From: Acidobacteriota bacterium
Lineage (GTDB): Bacteria; Acidobacteriota; Thermoanaerobaculia; UBA5066; Gp7-AA6
Direction: 5' to 3'
Assembly (NCBI GenBank): GCA_020199905.1
Contig: JAIVJS010000076.1
Location: 1 to 64,000, forward strand
Length of the DNA stretch: 64,000 nucleotides
Shown here: positions 16,869 to 23,910 of the stretch, piece by piece
How positions within the stretch are numbered: the stretch's first letter is position 1
How the letters are laid out: each line of letters starts with the position of its first letter
Notes under the pieces: generated by a model
What the model was told of the DNA's origin: nothing
The model's database searches: none
Seen by the model: the letters and a program-made list of their open reading frames with translations, nothing else
Made by a program: the position numbers and the translations under genes

Positions 16869-17137
16869 GTGCTCCCCCTTCTCTTCAGAACGACGACGGT
16901 CGCGCCGGAACCTCCGCGCTCCGGGGGGGCGTCGAAGTAGTCGGAAACGTCTCGGCTCTGCTCGAGAAGGCGCCTGACCTCGGCGCGGCGGATCCCGATT
17001 CCCTTTCCGTGAATGATGCGAACCTCCTGAAATCCGGCCGCCGAGGCCTCCCGGAGATATTCCTCCAGCGCGGCGGCGACGTCCCGGGGCAGGAACGAGT
17101 GGAGATCGAACGCGTCTTCGATCGGAACGCGCCGCAC
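16853..17137 (-). CDS. Smr domain protein
   Basis: 94 aa from the GTG at 17137, preceded by GGAGAAGCA. DLHSFLPRDVAAALEEYLRE, then VRIIHGKGIGIRRAEVRRLL is a complete stand-alone Smr domain (DxH and HGxG motifs); such domains are found in MutS2 and in RNA endonucleases. AFDLHSF gives the DLH motif. The last five residues (TPAES) and the stop codon are encoded by the flanking heptad array, so the natural C-terminus has been altered or set by the repeat. Downstream of osmC on the same strand, separated only by a second array. Confidence 0.85.
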   Translation of the reverse strand: MRRVPIEDAFDLHSFLPRDVAAALEEYLREASAAGFQEVRIIHGKGIGIRRAEVRRLLEQSRDVSDYFDAPPERGGSGATVVVLKRRGSTPAES

Positions 17138-17149
17138 TGCTGCTTCTCC

Positions 17150-17184
17150 GGAGCTGAGAGCTGACAGCTGAGAGCTGACAGCTA
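17150..17184. repeat. AGCTGAC/AGCTGAG heptad array
   Basis: GAGCTGA, GAGCTGA, CAGCTGA, GAGCTGA, CAGCTAT in 7-nt register, between the stop of osmC and the start of smr. It is the inverted partner of the array at 16841-16868. Confidence 0.85.
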
Positions 17185-17736
17185 TGGCCCCATCTCCTCC
17201 AGCACCACATCCAGAGGCATCGCCGCCTTGGCGACCTTCGAGATGATGCAGTACTTCTCCGCCAGCGCGAGGGTCTTCTCGACCGCCGGACGCTGCGAGG
17301 CGAGGAGCGCGCCCGGGACCCGCGCGTAAATCGTGAGCCGGGTCATGCGAAAGCCGCCCTGGGGATCCTTGCCGAGCTCGCTCGTCAGCCGGAGAGTCGG
17401 GTCGGGATGATCGACGCCCAGCTTCTTCAAGAAAATCCCCCAGGTCGCCGCGAAGCACGCTCCCACGGCGGCTAAGAGGAGCTCCTCGGGATTGGCTCCC
17501 TTGCCGCACCCGCCGAGCTCCTTCGCGCCGCCGATGGGAATCGTGAAAATCTCCCCCGCCACGCGGGCAGAGCCGCAGCCGCTCGCGTCGCCGGACCAGT
17601 CGATCGACACCGCGAAGCGGGCCGTCTCGGCGGGGGCAGCGGGCGCTGCTCCCTGGGCGGCCGCGGGGGCCGAGGATGCCGGCGCGCCGTCCGCCTGGGA
17701 GTCGTGCGTGTTCTTTCCCGACGGGATGTCGTTCAT
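17182..17736 (-). CDS. OsmC family peroxiredoxin-like protein
   Basis: 184 aa. Ala/Pro-rich N-terminal leader (about residues 18-38), then the OsmC domain with the two redox cysteines in VGACFAATW (C94) and AEKYCIISK (C163), plus GGANPEELLLAAVGAC-type helix context. OsmC/Ohr enzymes reduce organic hydroperoxides using a Cys pair. The E near GKGANPEELL is the usual activating glutamate. The gene follows the MBL hydrolase by 15 nt on the same strand. The low-complexity leader is unusual for the family, which is normally about 140 aa. Confidence 0.9.
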   Translation of the reverse strand: MNDIPSGKNTHDSQADGAPASSAPAAAQGAAPAAPAETARFAVSIDWSGDASGCGSARVAGEIFTIPIGGAKELGGCGKGANPEELLLAAVGACFAATWGIFLKKLGVDHPDPTLRLTSELGKDPQGGFRMTRLTIYARVPGALLASQRPAVEKTLALAEKYCIISKVAKAAMPLDVVLEEMGP

Positions 17737-17751
17737 GTGCTCTCCTGATCG

Positions 17752-18696
17752 CTACTTCGCATACTTCTTGGTTCCCCGCATTTCCCGTTCGGTCTGTTCG
17801 AGGTTGGACGCTGCGAACTGGTCGAACCACGTCCAGGCGCCGTACCGGGGCCGCAGTGCGTCGAGTCCCGCGGCGGCGAGAGACGGTCCCGAGAGACCGG
17901 ACTCCATAGCGCGCGACGTGGCCTGCCGGAGGCCGGCGAGATAGTCGCGGAAGAATCGGACCTGGAGAGCGCGGCCGGGCTCGCCATGTCCGGGCACGTA
18001 CGCGGCCGAGGGGTACTCCGCTGTGAACCCGTCGAGTGTCGAGACCCAGGCCGCGGTGTCCGCGTCAATGAGGTTCGGCACCGTCGCGTTCCAGAAGAGG
18101 TCGCCGCCGAAGACCACGTCCGAGCCGTCGACGCGGACGATCAGGTCGCCTCCCGTGTGGCCGGGCCGGAAGAGAGCGCGCGCGTCGCGGCCTCCGAGCG
18201 CGAGCGTGATTCCGGAGGAAAGCGTGACTTCCGAGGACGTGACCTCCGGCAGCGGGAGCGCGTCCAGCTCCGCACGGTCCTTCGGGGTGATCTCCCTGCG
18301 CCACTTGAGATTCTCCGTCCGGATCCATCGCCGCACGTTTTCGTGCGCGACGATCACGGCGCCCTCCCGTCGGAAGACGGCGTCCCCCCCCACATGGTCG
18401 AGGTGATAGTGCGTATTGACCACCCACCGGATCGGAAGCGAGCTCCGCCCCCGGATCTCGACGAGCAGGTCCCGCGACGCCTCCTCGGTGGCAAACGCAT
18501 CCACCACGAGGATGCCGCCGGACCCCACGACGAACCCCGCGTTTCCAACGGATGCGCGGTCGCCGGGAGTCGCGACCGCCGCAAAGCACCCGGGTCCCAC
18601 CTCGACGATCCGAAAGTGAGGCGCCGCCGGCTGCGCCGGAACCGAAACGGCCCGGCCCGCAAGAAAAACGGCGACCACGACGCAGCGCCAGAGCAT
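17752..18696 (-). CDS. Exported MBL-fold metallo-hydrolase
   Basis: 314 aa. Signal peptide (VVVAVFLAGRAVSVPAQPAAP), then a metallo-beta-lactamase fold with VVNTHYHLDHVGGD (HxHxDH), a later metal His in LFRPGHTGGDLIV, D in DVVFGGDLFWN, and H in AYVPGHGEPGR. The sequence resembles subclass-B3-like or quinoprotein-relay-associated periplasmic hydrolases; the substrate is not deducible. First gene of the MBL, osmC, smr run. A 99-nt gap containing a heptad array separates it from the divergent alpha/beta hydrolase gene. Confidence 0.88.
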   Translation of the reverse strand: MLWRCVVVAVFLAGRAVSVPAQPAAPHFRIVEVGPGCFAAVATPGDRASVGNAGFVVGSGGILVVDAFATEEASRDLLVEIRGRSSLPIRWVVNTHYHLDHVGGDAVFRREGAVIVAHENVRRWIRTENLKWRREITPKDRAELDALPLPEVTSSEVTLSSGITLALGGRDARALFRPGHTGGDLIVRVDGSDVVFGGDLFWNATVPNLIDADTAAWVSTLDGFTAEYPSAAYVPGHGEPGRALQVRFFRDYLAGLRQATSRAMESGLSGPSLAAAGLDALRPRYGAWTWFDQFAASNLEQTEREMRGTKKYAK

Positions 18697-18757
18697 TGGC
18701 CATTCTAGTCACGCGAGCCCTCGATTCCCGATCCCCGATCCCGGCCCCGATTCGTCC

Positions 18758-18790
18758 GGCTGAGAGCCGGCAGCTGACAGCTGATAGCTT
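18758..18790. repeat. GCTGAGA/GCTGACA heptad array
   Basis: GGCTGAG, AGCCGGC, AGCTGAC, AGCTGAT, AGCTTTT in register, in the divergent gap between the MBL hydrolase and alpha/beta hydrolase genes and ending 6 nt before the latter's ATG. It is one of the few copies at gene starts. Confidence 0.75.
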
Positions 18791-18796
18791 TTTGGT

Positions 18797-19765
18797 ATGC
18801 GCCGCCGCCTCCCGTTCGCTCTGGCCGCGGCGGGCGCGGCCGCCTGGGTCGGCGCCTCCTGGATCGTGGCGCGCACCCTCGCGCGGCGGCTGATCTCGCC
18901 CGATGGCCTGACGCCGTGCCAGGCGAGCCGCGAGGGCCTGCTTTCCGGCCTGACGGCGGCCGGCGCCCGAGTGCTCGACTACCGGTTTGCCGGATCGACG
19001 CGGCAGCCCGAGGAGCTTTGCGCGATTCTGGCCACGCCGGCCACGGGACTCTCGACCCGCACGATCGTCTTTCTGCACGGCAAAGGCGGCAGCGCCGCCG
19101 AATGGGCGCCGGACGCTCTTCGCGCCGTCGAGCTCGGTTACAACGCGCTGGTGCCGGATCTGCGAGGCCACCGGCCGAGCGGCGGAGAGTTCATCACCTA
19201 CGGCCTTCTCGAGCGCGAAGACCTGAATGCCGCGGTCGCCGCCGCGGAGGAGCGCTTCGGCCTCGCCGCGTCACGAATGGCCGTGCACTCCTGCTCCGCG
19301 GGCTCGTCGACCGCGCTCGTCTGGGCGGCGGACGAGCCCCGCGTGCGGGGGATCTGGCTCGAATCCCCCTTCGCCGACGCGCGGGAGATGGCCCGCCACT
19401 ACCTCGGCATCCTGACCGGTCTGCCGCGCCCGTTCCTCGGCCTGACCACCACGTTCGCGGTGCGACGCGCCCTGAGGAAGCTTCGGGACACGCTCGGGGT
19501 CACGCCGGAGGAGATCCTCGCGTCCGATCCGCTGCGATCCGCCTCCCGGGTGCGTGTCCCGGTCCATGTCGTGTTCGGAGACGAAGACTTTCTCGTTCCC
19601 GCCCGTTTTACGCAGCGCCTCATCGACGCGCTCCCCCCGGGGACCACGCTCTGGAATCCGCGGGGCGCGGGCCACTGCCACCACGGCAACGAGGCGCAGA
19701 AGATCAACGAGCGCGAGTACGTCGAGAGGTGGATCGCTTTTTTCGAGAGGGTGCTGGGCCGGTAA
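18797..19765 (+). CDS. Membrane-anchored alpha/beta hydrolase
   Basis: 322 aa. One N-terminal membrane anchor (LPFALAAAGAAAWVGASWIV), then an alpha/beta hydrolase fold: TIVFLHGKGGSAAEW (oxyanion strand), nucleophile elbow HSCSAGSSTA with Ser in the GxSxG position (first Gly replaced by Ser), acid in VVFGDEDFLVP, and His in GAGHCHHGNE. These look like a complete catalytic triad. Related to the BAAT/YqkD-type family of membrane-linked hydrolases; substrate unknown. No clear Shine-Dalgarno because the array occupies the leader. Confidence 0.82.
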   Translation: MRRRLPFALAAAGAAAWVGASWIVARTLARRLISPDGLTPCQASREGLLSGLTAAGARVLDYRFAGSTRQPEELCAILATPATGLSTRTIVFLHGKGGSAAEWAPDALRAVELGYNALVPDLRGHRPSGGEFITYGLLEREDLNAAVAAAEERFGLAASRMAVHSCSAGSSTALVWAADEPRVRGIWLESPFADAREMARHYLGILTGLPRPFLGLTTTFAVRRALRKLRDTLGVTPEEILASDPLRSASRVRVPVHVVFGDEDFLVPARFTQRLIDALPPGTTLWNPRGAGHCHHGNEAQKINEREYVERWIAFFERVLGR

Positions 19766-19768
19766 ACC

Positions 19769-19853
19769 GCCGTCAGTTCTCAGTTTTCGGTTTCGGTTTT
19801 CGGTTTTCGGTTTTTGGGCGATCGGTTTGAACGCTCGCGCTCAACGCTCCATC
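19769..19853. repeat. CAGTTTT/CGGTTTT heptad array followed by AACGCTC units
   Basis: CAGTTCT, CAGTTTT, CGGTTTC, GGTTTTC, GGTTTTC, GGTTTTT in 7-nt register (19771-19816), then GAACGCTC-type units to about 19850. It lies between the convergent alpha/beta hydrolase and GGDEF genes, 4 nt after one stop and a few nt before the other. Confidence 0.85.
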
Positions 19854-19857
19854 CGTC

Positions 19858-20847
19858 CTAAATGACCCGATTCCGGCCCCGCGACTTGGCTTCGTAAAGG
19901 CTCGCGTCGGCGCGGGCGATCGCCGGACCCGGCTCGTCCTCGCCGAGCTCGAGCTCGGCCACGCCGGCGGAAATCGTGACCTGCCCGAGGTCGCCCACCC
20001 GGAGCTCTTCGATGGCGCGCCGGACGCGCTCCGCGAACAGACGCGCGCCGTCCAGTCCGACGCCGGTCAGGATGACGAGAAATTCCTCGCCGCCCCATCG
20101 GACCGCCGTGTCCCCGCCGCGGGGCAGGCCGGACATGCAGCGGCTCACCTCGCGCAGCACCGCGTCTCCCGCCAGGTGCCCGTGGGAGTCGTTGACGCGC
20201 TTGAAATGGTCCACGTCGAAGAGCACGAAGGCGAGCGGCCGCCCGTATCGCCGCGCATCGCGAATCTCGCGGAGGGCCGACTGTTCGCCGGCCTTGCGGT
20301 TCTCGAGCCCCGTCAGCTCGTCGATCAACGCGCGCTGTTCGCGGCCGGACGCAAGATCGGAATCCGCGCTGATGTCGTTGAAGAGGATCAGCACGCCGTG
20401 TCCGCTGGGGAGCCGGACAGGCTTGCTCACCCAGCGCAGGGACCGCCACTGCGGGAACTGGATCTCGAACTCTCCGCGCGCCTCTTCCACGGCGGCATGG
20501 GAGTCCTTCGTGCTCCGATCCAGGAAGTCCGGCGGCTCATTGGAGGATCTCCGGAGATCGCGGACGAACTGTTCTCGCGTCATCCGCTGCAGCCGCTCGG
20601 ACGGGATGTCGAAGGCGGCGGCGATCGCCGGGTTGGCGAAGAGGACCCGGTCCGCGTCGAGCAGCAGGACGCCCCCTTCCAGACGCGAGAACGCCGCCTG
20701 AAGCGCCCCGTGGGAGGCCTCGAGCGTCCGGCGGAGCGCGCGCTCGGCGCGCAGCTCCTCACGCAGGCGGGCGACCTCGTCCACCGCGCTGATACCCGTC
20801 AATTGAGGGCCTTCGGCCATTTCTTCCATCTTAGCCCTCGTGTCCAC
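19858..20847 (-). CDS. PAS-GGDEF diguanylate cyclase, soluble
   Basis: 329 aa from GTG 20847; the ATG at 20829 with GAGG upstream is an equally good start. A short coiled coil (about residues 21-50) leads to a PAS domain (LEGGVLLLDADRVLFANPAI, ending FNDISADSDL), then a GGDEF domain with DELTGLENR, FDVDHFKRVNDSHGHLAGD, RWGGEEF (252-256) and an intact RxxD inhibitory site (RGGD, 243-246). No membrane helix. It should synthesise cyclic di-GMP in response to a PAS-sensed signal. It is the second such enzyme in the window. Confidence 0.93.
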   Translation of the reverse strand: MDTRAKMEEMAEGPQLTGISAVDEVARLREELRAERALRRTLEASHGALQAAFSRLEGGVLLLDADRVLFANPAIAAAFDIPSERLQRMTREQFVRDLRRSSNEPPDFLDRSTKDSHAAVEEARGEFEIQFPQWRSLRWVSKPVRLPSGHGVLILFNDISADSDLASGREQRALIDELTGLENRKAGEQSALREIRDARRYGRPLAFVLFDVDHFKRVNDSHGHLAGDAVLREVSRCMSGLPRGGDTAVRWGGEEFLVILTGVGLDGARLFAERVRRAIEELRVGDLGQVTISAGVAELELGEDEPGPAIARADASLYEAKSRGRNRVI

Positions 20848-20875
20848 ACGGCGTTGGCGTCTTCCGGTCCCCTCC

Positions 20876-20906
20876 GAACGCTCAACGCTGAACGCTCAAC
20901 GCTCAA
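20876..20906. repeat. AACGCTC heptad array
   Basis: Four AACGCTC/AACGCTG units in exact 7-nt register. The last unit supplies the TGA stop of rlmN (20903-20905 on the minus strand), in the gap between rlmN and the GGDEF gene. Confidence 0.85.
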
Positions 20907-22054
20907 CCCCGCGTACGGCGCGGATCCTCCGTCCTCCCTTTGAGCTGCCCGCAGGCGGCGTTCGCGTCCGGCCCGCGGCTCCTGCGCACGGTGACCGGCA
21001 GACCGCCGGCCGAAAGCCGCGCCGCGAAGCGGTCGATCGCGTCTTCGGACGGTCGTTTCCAGCCCGGCAGGTAGACAGGGTCCTCGTTCAAGGGAATCAC
21101 GTTGACCTTCACGCGGAGCCCGGCAAGAAGCCGCGTGAGCCGCCCGGCATTCTCCGGAGAGTCGTTCACGCCGGCGATCAGGACGTACTCCGCCGTCATT
21201 CGCCGGTGCGATTCGAGCGGCCACGCGCGCATCGCGGCGACGACGCCCTCCAGCGGATGCGTGCGCGTGATGGGCATCAGCCGCGAGCGGGTCTCGGAGT
21301 CCGCAGCGTTGATCGACACCGCGAGGTTCGGCCGGCGCTCGCGGGAGGCGAAGCGTGCGAAGGCCGGAGTGATGCCCGACGTCGAGACAGTCACGCGGCG
21401 CGGAGAAACCCTCTCGAAGAGGAGATCGAGAGCTCGCGATACACCGTCGGGGTTCAGGAACGGCTCTCCCATCCCCATGAAGACGATGCGCAGGCCGTCG
21501 AAGGACCGGCCGGCGTCGTCGAGCACCGCGTAGAGCTGTCCGAGGATCTCGCCCGCCGTCAGGTTGCGCCCGGCTCCGAGCCGCCCCGTCACGCAGAACG
21601 CGCAGTCGACCGCGCAGCCCGTCTGCGAGGAGAGACAGATGGTGAACTTAGCCAGCGGCGCCGCCGCTCCGGCGAAGGGGCGGGCGCGGAGGGCCGGAGC
21701 CGCTCCCGGGTGCGCGCGCGCATCCTCGAACTCGTTCGCCTCCGAAAACGACCGCGTTCCGGGCATGAAGACCGCCTCGATGAGCGCTCCATCCGCCAGC
21801 CGAAGCCCGTATTTCACGCTCCCGTCGGACGAGGGATCGCGCCGCGCTATGGAAGGAAGGAAAAGCGGCACGTCGCTGGCCAGACGCTCCCGCAGGCCTC
21901 CGGGCAGTTCCCTGACGAGTCCGTAGTCGCGATCCCCCTTCCGGTGCAGCGCGTCGAAGATCTGCCGACCCCGGTAGCGAGGCAGCGACCAGGAGCCGGC
22001 GAGGTCCTCCCACTCGGAAACGGTCGCGCCCAGGGGATCGAACGGGGAGGTCAT
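20903..22054 (-). CDS. rlmN: 23S rRNA/tRNA adenine-C2 methyltransferase RlmN
   Basis: 383 aa from the ATG at 22054. Radical SAM motif GCAVDCAFCVTG, then GEILGQLYAV, RIVFMGMGEPFLN, and NLAVSINAADSETR, all standard RlmN features. The C-terminal methyl-carrying Cys is in NAACGQLKG. RlmN methylates A2503 of 23S rRNA and A37 of some tRNAs using two SAM molecules. The region upstream of 22054 in the same frame is unrelated. The C-terminal tail RTEDPRRTRG runs into a heptad array that encodes the stop codon. Confidence 0.95.
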   Translation of the reverse strand: MTSPFDPLGATVSEWEDLAGSWSLPRYRGRQIFDALHRKGDRDYGLVRELPGGLRERLASDVPLFLPSIARRDPSSDGSVKYGLRLADGALIEAVFMPGTRSFSEANEFEDARAHPGAAPALRARPFAGAAAPLAKFTICLSSQTGCAVDCAFCVTGRLGAGRNLTAGEILGQLYAVLDDAGRSFDGLRIVFMGMGEPFLNPDGVSRALDLLFERVSPRRVTVSTSGITPAFARFASRERRPNLAVSINAADSETRSRLMPITRTHPLEGVVAAMRAWPLESHRRMTAEYVLIAGVNDSPENAGRLTRLLAGLRVKVNVIPLNEDPVYLPGWKRPSEDAIDRFAARLSAGGLPVTVRRSRGPDANAACGQLKGRTEDPRRTRG

Positions 22055-22066
22055 GAAGAGGAAGGT

Positions 22067-22111
22067 ATCAGCCGAAAACTGAGGACCGAAAACTGAAACT
22101 GAAAACTGTCC
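22067..22111. repeat. GAAAACTG-type heptad array
   Basis: Units of the AAAACTG type (CGAAAACTGAGGACCGAAAA, then CTGAAACTGAAAACTG) between rlmN's start and the end of the next minus-strand gene; it stops 2 nt before that gene's stop codon. Confidence 0.8.
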
Positions 22112-22113
22112 CG

Positions 22114-22500
22114 CTATTCGCTCCGGGAGCGGACGGCCTTTCTCGCGGGCGTGGCGCGGCGGCGGACCGGACGGCGGGATCGCACCTTGCGGGTGGGATC
22201 GATGCCGAGCGATTTCAACAGACGGAGGTCCTTGACGTTGATCCGGAACGCGGCGCGTTCCTCGACCAGCATGTCCTCCGCGTCCTTGCCGGACGAGACG
22301 GCGGTGAGGCGCCGCCGGCCGCCGGCGCGCGGCTCGCGCTTGTTCACGCCGACCTTCGCGTCGAGCACCATGTAGAGGTTGTATCCCTCGTCGCGGATGC
22401 GCTGAATCGACTCGTGCACGCGACCAGAGCCCGAGATGGACTCGTTGATCGCCTGCCCGAGCTCCTTCAACATCTGGCGGAGGTGTTCGTTCAATTCCAT
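22114..22500 (-). CDS. Conserved hypothetical protein with basic tail
   Basis: 128 aa. The N-terminus (MELNEHLRQMLKELGQAINE) is an amphipathic helix; then GYNLYMVLDAKVGV and DAEDMLVEERAAFRINVKDL, followed by LRLLKSLGIDPTRKV and a strongly basic tail (RSRRPVRRRATPARKAVRSR) that could bind nucleic acid. Family not recognised. No membrane segment. It lies upstream of rlmN on the same strand and is divergent from threonine synthase, with about 176 nt between. Confidence 0.6.
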   Translation of the reverse strand: MELNEHLRQMLKELGQAINESISGSGRVHESIQRIRDEGYNLYMVLDAKVGVNKREPRAGGRRRLTAVSSGKDAEDMLVEERAAFRINVKDLRLLKSLGIDPTRKVRSRRPVRRRATPARKAVRSRSE

Positions 22501-22542
22501 GGCCGCGGCGATTATCGCTTCGCCTTCTCGGAAGCGTCAAGG

Positions 22543-22571
22543 CTGCCAGCGGACAGGTTTGCTGTTATAAT
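22543..22571 (+). promoter_or_regulatory. Sigma-70-type promoter for threonine synthase
   Basis: Perfect -10 TATAAT at 22566-22571 with a 4/6 match CTGCCA for the -35 at 22543-22548, 17-nt spacer. It leaves an untranslated leader of about 100 nt before the ATG at 22677. Confidence 0.6.
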
Positions 22572-22596
22572 CGGCGCGCTTTCGACCTCCGCGAAT

Positions 22597-22614
22597 GCGC
22601 CGTTTTTCCGGCGC
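22597..22614 (+). promoter_or_regulatory. Hairpin in the threonine synthase leader
   Basis: GCGCCG / CGGCGC stem with a TTTTTC loop, followed by GTTTCTT. It sits about 25 nt after the expected transcript start and 60 nt before the start codon, so it could act in attenuation or RNA stability. No threonine-rich leader peptide is evident. Confidence 0.4.
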
Positions 22615-22676
22615 GTTTCTTCCGCGAAGCGACCGCCTACCGCCCTGATAGCCTGCCGCCGAAAAGACTGACAAGC

Positions 22677-23855
22677 ATGGCGATCGAGTCCTCCGCCTCT
22701 CCGAGCCCGGCGTTCTCGTCGTTCACTCACCTCGAGTGCACGCGGTGCGGAGAGCGTCTCGCCAGGGACGGCGGCGCCAATCTCTGCCCGCGTTGCCGCG
22801 GCCCGCTCTTCGCCCGGTACGCGCCGCCGCGGCTCGATCGCGCCGGAGTCTCCGGACGCGCGCGGTCCATGTGGCGATGGCACGAGATGATGCCGGTCGG
22901 CGATCCCTCGAACGTCGTGTCGCTCGGCGAAGGCGGAACTCCCCTGCTCTCCGCGCCGAGGCTCGGAGCGAAGGCGGGATTCACGGACCTCTGGATCAAG
23001 GACGAGGGCAACAATCCCTCCGGCTCGTTCAAGGCGCGCGGGCTCTCGGCGGCGGTCTCCCGCGCCCTGGAGCTCGGCCACACCGCGATCGCCGTGCCCA
23101 CCGCGGGAAACGCGGGAGGTGCCGCCGCCGCATATGCCGCCCGCGCGGGCCTCGCGTGCCACGTCTTCATGCCCGCCGACACGCCGCCCGTGTTTCGCGT
23201 CGAGTGCGAGCGATACGGCGCGGCGGTCACCATGGTGGACGGGCTGATCGACGCGTGCGGAAGGCTCGTCGCGGAGCGCGCTCCGCTCGAAGGCTGGCAC
23301 GACGTTTCGACTCTCAAGGAGCCGTACCGGGTCGAGGGGAAGAAGACCATGGGATACGAGCTCGCCGAGGAATTCGGCTGGGAGCTGCCGGACGCCGTCC
23401 TGTACCCGACCGGCGGAGGCACCGGCCTGATCGGCATGTGGAAGGCGTTCGAGGAGATGGAGGCGCTCGGCTGGATCGGGCCGAAACGTCCCCGGATGTT
23501 CTCAGTGCAGGCGGCCGGGTGCGCCCCGATCGTCCGCGCGTTCGAGGAGGGAAAGCCCGTTTCCGAAAAGTGGGAGAACGCCGCCACGTACGCCTCCGGC
23601 CTGCGGGTCCCCAAGGCGTACGCGGACGATCTGATCCTCTCCGCCGTGCGGGCGTCCGGTGGAATCGCCATCGCGGTCGAGGACGAGGCGATGCGGCGCG
23701 CGAGCGACGAGATCGGCGGCTCGGAGGGTCTCTTCGTCGCGCCGGAAGGGGGCGCCGTCTGGGCCGCCGCGAAGGCTTTGAAAATTTCGGCCGACCTCGA
23801 TCCGCTTGCGCGGATCGTGCTGTTCAACACGGGGAGCGGCTTCAAGTACCTCTAA
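22677..23855 (+). CDS. thrC: Threonine synthase
   Basis: 392 aa. A zinc-ribbon N-terminus (CTRCGERL, CPRCRGPLFARY) is followed by the PLP fold: lysine in NPSGSFKARGLSAAV forms the Schiff base, PTAGNAGGAAAAYAAR binds phosphate, and YPTGGGTGLIGMWKAFEEME is the glycine-rich loop. It converts O-phosphohomoserine to threonine. The zinc ribbon and length fit the class found in many bacteria and archaea. Own promoter upstream. The stop is followed after 7 nt by a GGCGGGA heptad array and then the TIGR03960 gene. Confidence 0.95.
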   Translation: MAIESSASPSPAFSSFTHLECTRCGERLARDGGANLCPRCRGPLFARYAPPRLDRAGVSGRARSMWRWHEMMPVGDPSNVVSLGEGGTPLLSAPRLGAKAGFTDLWIKDEGNNPSGSFKARGLSAAVSRALELGHTAIAVPTAGNAGGAAAAYAARAGLACHVFMPADTPPVFRVECERYGAAVTMVDGLIDACGRLVAERAPLEGWHDVSTLKEPYRVEGKKTMGYELAEEFGWELPDAVLYPTGGGTGLIGMWKAFEEMEALGWIGPKRPRMFSVQAAGCAPIVRAFEEGKPVSEKWENAATYASGLRVPKAYADDLILSAVRASGGIAIAVEDEAMRRASDEIGGSEGLFVAPEGGAVWAAAKALKISADLDPLARIVLFNTGSGFKYL

Positions 23856-23862
23856 AACGGAA

Positions 23863-23884
23863 GGCGGGAGGCGGCAGGCGGTGC
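23863..23884. repeat. GGCGGGA heptad array
   Basis: GGCGGGA, GGCGGCA, GGCGGTG units in 7-nt register in the 55-nt gap between thrC and the radical SAM gene. Same flavour as the array at 33748 and, inverted, at 46606. Confidence 0.75.
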
Positions 23885-23894
23885 GCCGCGCCCG

Positions 23895-23900
23895 TATAAT
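23895..23900 (+). promoter_or_regulatory. Possible -10 box close to the start codon
   Basis: Perfect TATAAT only 10 nt before the ATG at 23911. A transcript starting about 7 nt downstream would be essentially leaderless. No convincing -35 is visible because a repeat array occupies that position. Confidence 0.35.
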
Positions 23901-23910
23901 CTCCGGTTCC

